This document shows positions 32,059 to 39,077 of a DNA stretch of 64,000 bases, in pieces (position 1 is the first letter of the stretch; every line of letters starts with the position of its first letter). The stretch comes from Bacillota bacterium (GTDB lineage Bacteria > Bacillota > Clostridia > Lachnospirales > Lachnospiraceae). The position numbers were made by a program, and so were the translations under genes. The notes below the pieces were generated by a model that worked only from the letters and a program-made list of their open reading frames with translations, ran no database searches and was not told where the DNA came from. The DNA lies in contig JAEXAX010000015.1 of NCBI GenBank assembly GCA_023458035.1, positions 25,055 through 89,054 on the forward strand, given 5' to 3'.

Positions 32059-32967
32059 GTGAAAACATATGTATGCATCGATATCGGCGGAACTGCCATC
32101 AAGCACAGCCTGCTGAATGAAAAGGGCCGCCTGCTGCGGCAGGGAAAGCTGCCGACGCAGGCTCACTTGGGTGGACCGGCCATTCTGGAAAAGGCTGTCG
32201 GTATAGTACGCAGCTATCAGAGGCCGCAGCATCAGTTGCTGGGGATCTGTATCTCGACGGCCGGTATGGTTGATACAGAGAAGGGAGAGATCTTTTATTC
32301 CGCTCCGTTGATTCCGAATTACATCGGCACGGCCTATAAGAAGACCATGGAAGAAACCTTTGGGGTTCCCTGCGAAGTAGAAAATGATGTGAACTGCGCC
32401 GGACTGGCCGAATGTATCAGCGGAGCGGCCAAGGACAGTGCGCTGACCCTTTGCCTGACTGTCGGTACCGGTATCGGCGGCTGTGCCGTCATCGGCAAGG
32501 AGGTACTGCACGGCTTTTGCAACAGCGCCTGCGAAATCGGTTATATGCATATGGGAGACAGTGACTTCCAAACCCTCGGCGCCACCAGTATTCTGGTAAA
32601 AAAGGTGGCGACAGCCAAGCAGGAGCCGGCCGAGCAGTGGCATGGCTACCGTATCTTTGAAGAGGCGGCCAAGGGAGATGCCGTTTGCACGCAGGCCATT
32701 GATGAGCTGATCGACACGTTGGGCAAGGGTATTGCCAATATCTGTTATGTATTGAACCCGCAGATGGTGGTACTGGGAGGCGGCATCATGGAACAGGGCG
32801 AACACCTGCGGGTGCGCATCGAGGATCGGGTGAAGCATTATCTGGTGCCGGTCATGGCTGAGCGGATCAGGGTTGAGGTGGCCAGGTATAAAAACGGCGC
32901 AGGCATGAGGGGAGCCTTCTATCATTTTCTGAAAAAACATCCGAGCAGAAAAGTTATAATTGACTAA
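32059..32967 (+). CDS. nanK: ROK-family sugar kinase, likely N-acetylmannosamine kinase
   Basis: A 302-residue ASKHA kinase. The N-terminal phosphate loop is CIDIGGTAIKHSLLNEKG; ENDVNCAGLAE contains the catalytic Asp; VGTGIGGCAVIG and VLGGGIMEQG complete the ATP site. The zinc-binding CxCGxxGCxE motif of many ROK proteins is missing: the corresponding segment reads SACEIGYMHMG with only one Cys. It would phosphorylate ManNAc made by NanA. The start is a GTG with AAGGGA 8 bp upstream. The gene ends exactly at the -35 box of the perR promoter. Confidence 0.87.
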   Translation: MKTYVCIDIGGTAIKHSLLNEKGRLLRQGKLPTQAHLGGPAILEKAVGIVRSYQRPQHQLLGICISTAGMVDTEKGEIFYSAPLIPNYIGTAYKKTMEETFGVPCEVENDVNCAGLAECISGAAKDSALTLCLTVGTGIGGCAVIGKEVLHGFCNSACEIGYMHMGDSDFQTLGATSILVKKVATAKQEPAEQWHGYRIFEEAAKGDAVCTQAIDELIDTLGKGIANICYVLNPQMVVLGGGIMEQGEHLRVRIEDRVKHYLVPVMAERIRVEVARYKNGAGMRGAFYHFLKKHPSRKVIID

Positions 32968-32989
32968 CCTGATGGAATGGTGTTAAACT
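32960..32989 (+). promoter_or_regulatory. Likely promoter of perR-rbr
   Basis: TTGACT (32960-32965), 18-bp spacer, TAAACT (32984-32989); the -35 overlaps the stop codon of the preceding kinase gene. Confidence 0.5.
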
Positions 32990-32999
32990 CTCTACACAA

Positions 33000-33015
33000 A
33001 GTAATAATTATTACT
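33000..33015. promoter_or_regulatory. Perfect 16-bp palindrome, probable PerR/Fur operator
   Basis: AGTAATAATTATTACT is its own reverse complement. It lies about 10-25 bp after the -10 box, where a bound repressor would block initiation. Its AT-rich form is close to the PerR box TTATAATNATTATAA but is not an exact match. Confidence 0.55.
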
Positions 33016-33056
33016 ATTATTGCTTTGGCAGAGGGAAAACCACTTTTCTGTAACTG

Positions 33057-33140
33057 CCGTTCTTTCGGAGAAGAACGGTAACACAAACCGGCTTGCTGAC
33101 AGCAGGCAGGGGTGAAACGAGCAGGAGAACTTGTTTCACC
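33057..33140 (+). other. Structured 5' leader of perR (three hairpins)
   Basis: Three successive inverted repeats can fold in the transcript: CCGTT-T-CTT with AAG-AACGG (33057-33079, one bulge), GCTTGCT with AGCAGGC (33092-33108) and GGTGAAAC with GTTTCACC (33112-33119, 33133-33140). The last ends 10 bp before the ribosome site. No T-tract is present. I do not recognise a known riboswitch. Confidence 0.45.
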
Positions 33141-33162
33141 GTAGGATAGAGGGGAGGCGCTT

Positions 33163-33576
33163 ATGGCGCAGGTCAAATACAGTCGTCAAAGAGAAGCGAT
33201 TAAAGCGTATTTGCGTGAAACCTCCGACCATCCGACTGCAGATATGGTCTATTCCTATATCAAAACCATTTTTCCGAACATCAGTTTAGGAACGGTTTAT
33301 CGGAACCTGAGTTTGCTTTGTGACCTGGGCGAGGTGGCAAAGATCGCTACCGAAACGGGGCCTGACCGTTTTGAGGGCAAGATGATACCGCATCACCACT
33401 TTATTTGTCGTGGCTGTGGGAAGATTATTGACCTGGATGATATTGATGAAGGCCTGATGGAGCAGGGGATGGAAAAGGCGCAGCAGCATTTCAACGGCCG
33501 TATTGAAGGGCATGTGACCAGATTTTACGGAATTTGCGAAGAATGTCTGCGGACTGAAGGGGTGTCACCCGAGTAA
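33163..33576 (+). CDS. perR: PerR-type peroxide repressor (Fur family)
   Basis: A 137-residue Fur-family repressor. The winged helix covers about 1-75 (SRQREAIKAYL, TVYRNLSLLCDLGEVAKI); the dimer domain has two zinc Cys pairs, C82-x2-C85 and C125-x2-C128. The regulatory metal site aligns as H23, E71, H77, H79 and D90. The Asp at 90 (D104 in Bacillus PerR) favours peroxide sensing; the usual Asp85 is Glu71 here. The adjacent rubrerythrin gene, a typical PerR target, supports the call. GGGGAGG precedes the ATG. Confidence 0.88.
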   Translation: MAQVKYSRQREAIKAYLRETSDHPTADMVYSYIKTIFPNISLGTVYRNLSLLCDLGEVAKIATETGPDRFEGKMIPHHHFICRGCGKIIDLDDIDEGLMEQGMEKAQQHFNGRIEGHVTRFYGICEECLRTEGVSPE

Positions 33577-33653
33577 TTGCAGGCGTTTATGCCTGCCGAA
33601 TGTGTGTATGAGTAACAACGTTGTGTGTATGTGTGTTTAGGAGGAAACAAATC

Positions 33654-34193
33654 ATGGAAAACAAGTACGCAGGAACAAAGACCGAGAAAAACCTGATGGA
33701 GGCTTTTGCAGGTGAATCTCAGGCAAGAAACAAGTATACCTATTATGCTTCGGCAGCGAAGAAGGCAGGTTACGAGCAGATGGCGGCGATCTTCCTGGAG
33801 ACTGCCGATCAGGAGAAGGAACATGCAAAACTGTGGTTTAAGGAATTCCACGGAATCGGTGAGGTAGATGAAAATCTGGCAGACGCCGCTGCCGGCGAGA
33901 ATTTTGAGCATACTAATATGTACGCTCGTATGGCCGCCGAAGCCAGAGAAGAAGGCTTCCATGCCCTGGCTGCCAAGTTTGACGGTGTGGCAAAGGTAGA
34001 GGCCGCTCATGAGGCCAGATACCTGAAGCTGTTAGAAAACTACAAGAATCAGAAGAGCTTTGAAGGCGACGCGCCGCTTGGCTGGAAGTGCAGAAACTGC
34101 GGTTACATCGCCATGTCTGAGAAGGCTCCGGCTATGTGTCCGGTATGCGCTCATCCGCAGGCGTACTTCGAGAGAAAGTCTGAAAACTACTAA
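33654..34193 (+). CDS. rbr: Rubrerythrin
   Basis: A 179-residue non-heme iron protein that reduces hydrogen peroxide in anaerobes. The ferritin-like diiron domain (about 1-135) has the Glu-rich helices NLMEAFAGESQARNKYTYYA, LETADQEKEHAKLW and AEAREEGF with AKVEAAHEARY. The C-terminal rubredoxin domain carries CRNCGYI and CPVCAHPQAYF, the four Cys of the FeS4 site. ATG 33654 follows AGGAGGAAAC. It lies 77 bp after perR, with a small hairpin (33579-33596) but no terminator between, so co-transcription under peroxide control is likely. Confidence 0.96.
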   Translation: MENKYAGTKTEKNLMEAFAGESQARNKYTYYASAAKKAGYEQMAAIFLETADQEKEHAKLWFKEFHGIGEVDENLADAAAGENFEHTNMYARMAAEAREEGFHALAAKFDGVAKVEAAHEARYLKLLENYKNQKSFEGDAPLGWKCRNCGYIAMSEKAPAMCPVCAHPQAYFERKSENY

Positions 34194-34264
34194 GATTTCA
34201 GCTGCAAATTAACAGAGTAAAACGGGGACTGTATTAGAAAATGAAAATTTTCTGATGCAGCCGC

Positions 34265-34294
34265 TTGCGTTATCAGACAAAATTAGTGTACAAT
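34265..34294 (+). promoter_or_regulatory. Promoter of the ABC exporter operon
   Basis: TTGCGT (34265-34270), 18-bp spacer, TACAAT (34289-34294). Predicted transcription start near 34301. Confidence 0.6.
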
Positions 34295-34306
34295 TGCATA
34301 GAAAAA

Positions 34307-34333
34307 ATGGCGCGAATCAGTGCTTGCGTCTGA
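34307..34333 (+). CDS. Possible 8-codon leader peptide (MARISACV)
   Basis: An ATG only about 6 nt after the predicted transcription start opens an 8-codon ORF that ends at the base where the terminator hairpin begins. There is no Shine-Dalgarno sequence, so it would be translated almost leaderless. Its placement resembles the bmrB leader peptide ahead of the Bacillus bmrCD drug exporter, where ribosome stalling prevents termination. Such a short ORF can arise by chance. Confidence 0.35.
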   Translation: MARISACV

Positions 34334-34363
34334 AAAAGGGAGCCCGGCGCGGCTCCCTTTTTC
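34333..34363 (+). terminator. Attenuator ahead of the ABC exporter genes
   Basis: AAAAAGGGAGCC (34333-34344) and GGCTCCCTTTTT (34351-34362) form a perfect 12-bp stem with a CGGCGC loop, the right arm ending in a T-run. It lies between the promoter and the first gene (30 bp before the ATG), so it must be overcome for expression. Confidence 0.8.
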
Positions 34364-34392
34364 TATCTGTTTGTGAGAAGAGGAGTGAAACT

Positions 34393-36135
34393 ATGATCAA
34401 AAAACTATTAGCCTATGTCGGGGAATACCGGCGGCCCAGTCTGCTTGCGTCGTTGTTTGTCGCCTTGGAGGTAGTGCTGGAGGTGGCGATGCCGTTTTTA
34501 ATGGCCATGCTGATCGACAATGGTATCAACAAAGGTGACCTGGCCTATGTTTACCGAATCGGCGGCCTGCTGCTGGGAGCGGCGCTGGCGGCGCTGCTCG
34601 TTGGTATCCTGGCCGGCCGGTCAGCAGCCACGGCGGCTACCGGACTGGCCAAAAATCTGCGGGCAGCCATGTATACCCATGTCCAAACCTTTGCCTTTTC
34701 GGATATCGACCGGTTTTCCACAGGCAGTATCATCACCCGCTTAACGACCGATGTCAACGGGATCCAAAACACTTATCAAATGTTGATCAGGGCGGCGGTG
34801 CGCGCGCCGTTTATGATCATCTTTGCTTTGATCGCCAGCATTGCGATCAATCCATCTGTATCTATGGTTTTTCTGGTCAGCATTCCGGTGATTGCCATCG
34901 GTATGTTTTTGCTGATTCGCAAGGCATATCCGCTTTTCGAAAATGTGTTTAAAAGCTATGATTCTGTCAACAATGTGGTACAGGAAAATTTGCGCGGTAT
35001 CCGGGTAGTCAAATCCTTTGTACGTGAGGACTACGAGAAACAGAAGTTCTCGGCAATTTCTGATCGGCTGACCACCCTCTTTATCCGGGCAGAGAAGGTG
35101 ATGGCCTTTGCCAATCCGGTCATGATGCTGAGTGTTTATCTGACCATCTTGATGATCTCCTGGTTCGGCGCCCGCCTGATTGTATTAAGCGGCGGCACTG
35201 CTATGACCACCGGTCAGCTGATGAGTATGTTTTCTTATTGTATGCAGATCATGGGGGCGCTGATGATGCTGTCCTTTATCATCGTTATGCTGGTTATCTC
35301 GCAGGCATCGGCCCGCCGTGTGGTGGAGCTGCTGGACGCTGAAAGTGATCTGAAAAACCCGGCCGAGCCGATCAGCGAGGTGGCTGACGGCAGTATCAGT
35401 TTTGACCGTGTTTCCTTCGGATACGGTAAGGGAGAAGAGCATATCGTATTGAAGGATTTGAGTATAGATATTCGAGCAGGTGAGACCATCGGCATCATCG
35501 GCGGTACGGGAGCGGCCAAATCGACCTTTGTGCAGATGATTCCCCGCCTGTATGATGTGGACCGCGGAGCGGTTCGGGTCGGCGGAAGGGATGTACGCGA
35601 GTATGATATGACAGCGCTGCGCCGCCAGATAGCTGTGGTGTTACAGAAAAATATCCTGTTTTCCGGCACCGTCGCCGAAAATCTGCGCTGGGGTGCACCG
35701 GAAGCAACAGATGAAGAACTGCGCACGGCGGCTGCTCTGGCTCAGGCCGACGGCTTTATCGAAGCTTTGCCGGAGGGCTATAACACCCATATAGAGCAGG
35801 GCGGCAGCAATGTATCCGGCGGTCAGCGCCAGCGTCTGTGTATAGCCAGAGCCCTGTTAAAGAAGCCGAAGATCCTGATCCTGGATGATTCGACCAGCGC
35901 AGTGGATACCAAAACCGACGGGTTGATCCAGGCAGGCCTAAAGTCGACCCTGCCGGATACAACCAAGCTAATCATTGCCCAGCGAATCTCATCAGTGCAG
36001 CAGGCTGACCGGATCATCGTAATGGAGAATGGTCATATCGATGCTGTCGGTACTCACGCCGAGCTGCTGGCCGGCAATGCCATCTACCGTGAGGTTTACG
36101 AATCACAGACGAAGGGAGAAGAAGCAGATGAGTAA
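34393..36135 (+). CDS. ABC exporter half, degenerate ATP site subunit
   Basis: A 580-residue fusion of a six-helix exporter domain (about 1-320) and an ATPase domain. Walker A is GGTGAAKS (370-377), in which the Gly before K376 is Ala; the signature VSGGQRQR is intact; Walker B ends ILDDSTSAVD, with D499 where the catalytic Glu normally is. This matches the non-catalytic-site subunit of heterodimeric exporters such as TM287/288 and BmrCD. The start at 34393 follows AAGAGGAG; the open frame upstream runs through the attenuator. It overlaps the partner gene by 8 bp. The substrate (drug, lipid or peptide) is unknown. Confidence 0.9.
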   Translation: MIKKLLAYVGEYRRPSLLASLFVALEVVLEVAMPFLMAMLIDNGINKGDLAYVYRIGGLLLGAALAALLVGILAGRSAATAATGLAKNLRAAMYTHVQTFAFSDIDRFSTGSIITRLTTDVNGIQNTYQMLIRAAVRAPFMIIFALIASIAINPSVSMVFLVSIPVIAIGMFLLIRKAYPLFENVFKSYDSVNNVVQENLRGIRVVKSFVREDYEKQKFSAISDRLTTLFIRAEKVMAFANPVMMLSVYLTILMISWFGARLIVLSGGTAMTTGQLMSMFSYCMQIMGALMMLSFIIVMLVISQASARRVVELLDAESDLKNPAEPISEVADGSISFDRVSFGYGKGEEHIVLKDLSIDIRAGETIGIIGGTGAAKSTFVQMIPRLYDVDRGAVRVGGRDVREYDMTALRRQIAVVLQKNILFSGTVAENLRWGAPEATDEELRTAAALAQADGFIEALPEGYNTHIEQGGSNVSGGQRQRLCIARALLKKPKILILDDSTSAVDTKTDGLIQAGLKSTLPDTTKLIIAQRISSVQQADRIIVMENGHIDAVGTHAELLAGNAIYREVYESQTKGEEADE

Positions 36136-37996
36136 ATCAGTAAAACGTTTATTACAATATTTCGCCCCCTACCGTTTTCGACTGCTCGCAGTGCTCGTCA
36201 GTATTCTGATCAGCAGCTTGTCAATGGTTCTGCTGTCGGTGTCTTTGAAAACTTTGATTGATGTTTATATCACACCGTTATTGTTACAGGAAACGCCGGA
36301 TTTCGGCGGCCTGAAAACCTATCTGCTGCAGCTGGCGGTTATCTTTGTGATCGGTATTTTTGCCGCCTGGCTGTATGGTCGTATCATGGCGGTGGTGGCC
36401 CACAGCATCATGCGTCGCCTGCGTTTTGAATTATTCAGCCATATGCAGAGCCTGCCGCTGCGCTATTTTGACAGTCACCCGCATGGCGATATCATGAGCC
36501 ATTACACCAATGATGTTGATGCCCTGCGTCAGATGCTGTCACAGAGTGTGCCGCAGGTATTGTCGGCCATCGTCACCATGCTGGCCATCTTTGTGGCCAT
36601 GCTGTCATTGAGTGTCTGGCTGACGCTGGTCATGGCTGTGATGCTGGTGATGGTTTTTTCCGCTTTTCGTTATATTTCGGGCCGTAGCGGCAGCTACTTT
36701 GTCAAGCAGCAGGCGGCTATCGCCGACGTCAACGGATATGTTGAGGAGATGATCGAAGGCCTGCGCGTGGTCAAGGTCTTTTGCCGTGAGCAGGAGTCGG
36801 CGGATGAATTTATGCGTCGTAACCTGCACCTGACCGAGCAGGCCCGTTCGGCCAATACCTATGTTAATATGATGGCGCCGGTGCTAAACAATATGGGTTA
36901 TATCATCTATGTGGTGATCGCATTGATCGGCAGTGTACTGGCCATCGGCGGCAGTCCGAACCTGTCCCTGACCGGTATGGGGGTAATCAGTCTTGGTATG
37001 ATCGCTTCCTTCCTGCAGTTGTCCCGTGCCTTTATGCAGCCGATCCAGAATATCTCGCAGCAGATGGCCTCGATCGTTCAGGCCATGGCCGGCGCCGGCC
37101 GTATCTTCCGGCTGCTCGACGAAACCTCTGAGAGCGATGACGGTTATGTGACCTTGGTCAATGCCCGCGAGCAGGATGGCGAGATGGTGGAAACCGATGA
37201 GCACACCGGCTTCTGGGCCTGGAAGCATCCGCATAAGGACGGCAGCCTGACATATACCCGTCTGCGCGGTGAGGTAGTGCTGGAAAATGTGGACTTCGGC
37301 TATGTGGAAGACAAGACTGTCCTGCATCAGATCTCTTTATACGCCAATGAGGGGCAGAAGATCGCTTTTGTCGGGTCTACCGGCGCCGGCAAGACCACTA
37401 TTACGAACCTGATCAACCGATTTTATGATATCACCGAAGGAAAGATCCGTTATGACGGTATCAACATCAACAAGATCAAAAAAAGCGACCTGCGCCGTTC
37501 ACTCGGTGTGGTTTTGCAGGATGTTAACCTGTTCACCGGTTCGGTGATGGACAATATCCGTTACGGAAATCTGAACGCTACGGATGAAGAATGTATCCGG
37601 GCGGCAAAATTGGCAAATGCCGATGGCTTTATCCGTATGCTGCCGGAGGGCTATATGACTATTCTGGAGGGTGACGGCAGCGGCCTGTCCCAGGGACAAA
37701 GACAGCTGATCTCTATCGCCAGAGCGGCCGTAGCCGATCCGCCGCTGATGATCCTGGATGAGGCGACGTCGTCCATTGATACCAGGACCGAGGCCATTGT
37801 TCAGAAAGGGATGGACGCTCTGATGAAGAACCGAACGGTCTTTGTCATCGCTCACCGTCTTTCGACCATCAAAAATGCCGACGTTATTATGGTGCTGGAG
37901 CAGGGGCGGATCATCGAGCGCGGCGATCATCAGAGTCTGCTGGCAAAACGCGGTAAATATTACCAGCTGTATACCGGCGCCTTTGAAATGGAATAA
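36128..37996 (+). CDS. ABC exporter half, catalytic subunit
   Basis: A 622-residue partner of the previous protein. It has six helices in about 1-330, then the ATPase domain with a normal Walker A (GSTGAGKTT, K422), signature LSQGQRQL and Walker B LILDEATSSID with catalytic E545. An insertion of about 50 residues (DETSESDDGYVTLVNAREQD and onward) lies between the membrane and ATPase domains. The ATG overlaps the upstream stop region (ATGAGTAA), which couples translation of the two halves. Together they form a heterodimeric exporter of the BmrCD/LmrCD kind. Confidence 0.92.
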   Translation: MSKSVKRLLQYFAPYRFRLLAVLVSILISSLSMVLLSVSLKTLIDVYITPLLLQETPDFGGLKTYLLQLAVIFVIGIFAAWLYGRIMAVVAHSIMRRLRFELFSHMQSLPLRYFDSHPHGDIMSHYTNDVDALRQMLSQSVPQVLSAIVTMLAIFVAMLSLSVWLTLVMAVMLVMVFSAFRYISGRSGSYFVKQQAAIADVNGYVEEMIEGLRVVKVFCREQESADEFMRRNLHLTEQARSANTYVNMMAPVLNNMGYIIYVVIALIGSVLAIGGSPNLSLTGMGVISLGMIASFLQLSRAFMQPIQNISQQMASIVQAMAGAGRIFRLLDETSESDDGYVTLVNAREQDGEMVETDEHTGFWAWKHPHKDGSLTYTRLRGEVVLENVDFGYVEDKTVLHQISLYANEGQKIAFVGSTGAGKTTITNLINRFYDITEGKIRYDGININKIKKSDLRRSLGVVLQDVNLFTGSVMDNIRYGNLNATDEECIRAAKLANADGFIRMLPEGYMTILEGDGSGLSQGQRQLISIARAAVADPPLMILDEATSSIDTRTEAIVQKGMDALMKNRTVFVIAHRLSTIKNADVIMVLEQGRIIERGDHQSLLAKRGKYYQLYTGAFEME

Positions 37997-38018
37997 GACA
38001 TGAACCAATAACCTACTG

Positions 38019-38062
38019 AAAACGCCTTTTCTGTATCGTGCGGATGCAGAAAAGGCGTTTTT
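38019..38062 (+). terminator. Terminator of the ABC exporter operon
   Basis: Perfect 15-bp stem AAAACGCCTTTTCTG/CAGAAAAGGCGTTTT (38019-38033, 38047-38061) with a 13-nt loop and a T-tail. The A-rich left arm lets it act on the minus strand too. Confidence 0.9.
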
Positions 38063-38134
38063 GACTTGGGGATATGAAATAGTCGATGGGCAGGCCGCTG
38101 ACCGGCTTAGGCGGAGTGACCTGTATAAAGCGGA

Positions 38135-38755
38135 CTACTGTATCTGCAGTTTTTGCAGCAGAGGTCGCAGAGCCATGTACAGCAGGGTGGAAACGGCCAC
38201 TGCCACGATTGCGTTCAGCAGGGTGGACAGGGCGGTGAACTTGGCCAGGGTGGCGGCAAAGTCCGGCTTTAGGCCGAATAAAAAACGATTAGACAGGTAG
38301 CGTACCAGCGGATCGCAGATCACATTAAAGATCATGGCACAAACGGCCGACGCGGTTACCCAGCCCAGCAGGTGAGCTTCTTTATCACGCCGGCGGATGT
38401 GACCGATGCGATGCGCCACCAGACCGGCGATCAGACCGATGCCGAGCTTCAGAAAAAAGGTCGGAAGGGCAGCGGTGGCATAATTACTGGTTAAATCGGC
38501 GATGGCCAGACCGATACCGCCGGCCAGACCGCCCGGCAGGCCGCCGAGAATCAGCGCTGCCAATACGACGAAGCCATTGGCGAAATGAATGGAAGTCTTG
38601 CCGGCGCCAAGCGGAATATCAATCCGGAAAAACTGGAAGATAACGTAGCAGAGGGCGGCCATCAGGGCTGTCTGAGCCAGCAGCAGAATACGGCTGCCGG
38701 CTGACTGCGGTTTTTCCGGTTTTTGGGCAGTTGGTTTGACTATGGTTTCTTTCAT
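38135..38755 (-). CDS. ECF transporter substrate-binding (S) component
   Basis: A 206-residue membrane protein with about six helices after a polar N-terminus (1-22). QTALMAALCYVIFQFFRIDI, the IHFANGFVVLAALILGGLPG loop and GGIGLAIADLTSNYA are typical of S components of energy-coupling factor vitamin importers. The substrate cannot be assigned; no vitamin riboswitch or biosynthesis gene is nearby. The EcfA/EcfT module is not in the window. On the minus strand the AAAGGAGGAG site lies 6 bp before the start. It is the only minus-strand gene in this region and faces the exporter operon. Confidence 0.85.
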   Translation of the reverse strand: MKETIVKPTAQKPEKPQSAGSRILLLAQTALMAALCYVIFQFFRIDIPLGAGKTSIHFANGFVVLAALILGGLPGGLAGGIGLAIADLTSNYATAALPTFFLKLGIGLIAGLVAHRIGHIRRRDKEAHLLGWVTASAVCAMIFNVICDPLVRYLSNRFLFGLKPDFAATLAKFTALSTLLNAIVAVAVSTLLYMALRPLLQKLQIQ

Positions 38756-39077
38756 GTTCTCCTCCTTTGTAAAACCGCCGGCAGGCGGGATTTTTTTTTG
38801 ATCGGCTTATATCATAGAAGAAAAGCGGTATAATTTAAATATCCAATTTATGAAAAAAACATTGGTCCGCTTTGGCGCGCTCAGATGAAATTTCTACATG
38901 GAATACAGAAAAAAAGACTTGACAGATCAGTGAGAGTATGTAACCCTAATAGTAGATTGCATTATTACACTAATACAAGCGGAAGGAAGGGACGGTTCTT
39001 TCCCGATTAGGAACTTTAAACCGGCTATGTAGTGCGGTATATGATGTGCCGCAAGAAAGGAAGAGGTAAAGAGACTG
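38756..39077. other. 322-bp AT-rich divergent intergenic region
   Basis: No gene is seen here. Next to the ECF gene is its ribosome site and a small hairpin (38775-38788) flanked by T9 on the + strand. On the minus strand CTTATATCA at 38806-38814 gives TGATATAAG, a possible extended -10 for the ECF gene. On the + strand a TTGACA at 38919-38924 lacks a clear -10 at proper distance, and a TATGAT at 39040-39045 lacks a clear -35; either may belong to the adhesin promoter. Confidence 0.5.
38775..38799 (+). terminator. Terminator-like hairpin facing away from any + gene
   Basis: CCGCC-GGCA-GGCGG followed by GA and nine T (38791-38799) reads as a + strand terminator, yet no + gene precedes it. On the minus strand the same hairpin is followed by TTTTAC and then the ECF ribosome site, so it may be an attenuator there. 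Confidence 0.4.

Noticed and set aside
31132..32940. A 602-codon open frame on the minus strand across nanA and the ROK kinase
   Set aside because: It is the antisense of two well-supported genes, has no ribosome site and gives a low-complexity His/Gln/Arg-rich product.
38756..39077. Vitamin riboswitch ahead of the ECF S component
   Set aside because: The minus-strand leader is short and shows no conserved TPP, FMN, cobalamin or folate (THF) riboswitch core.
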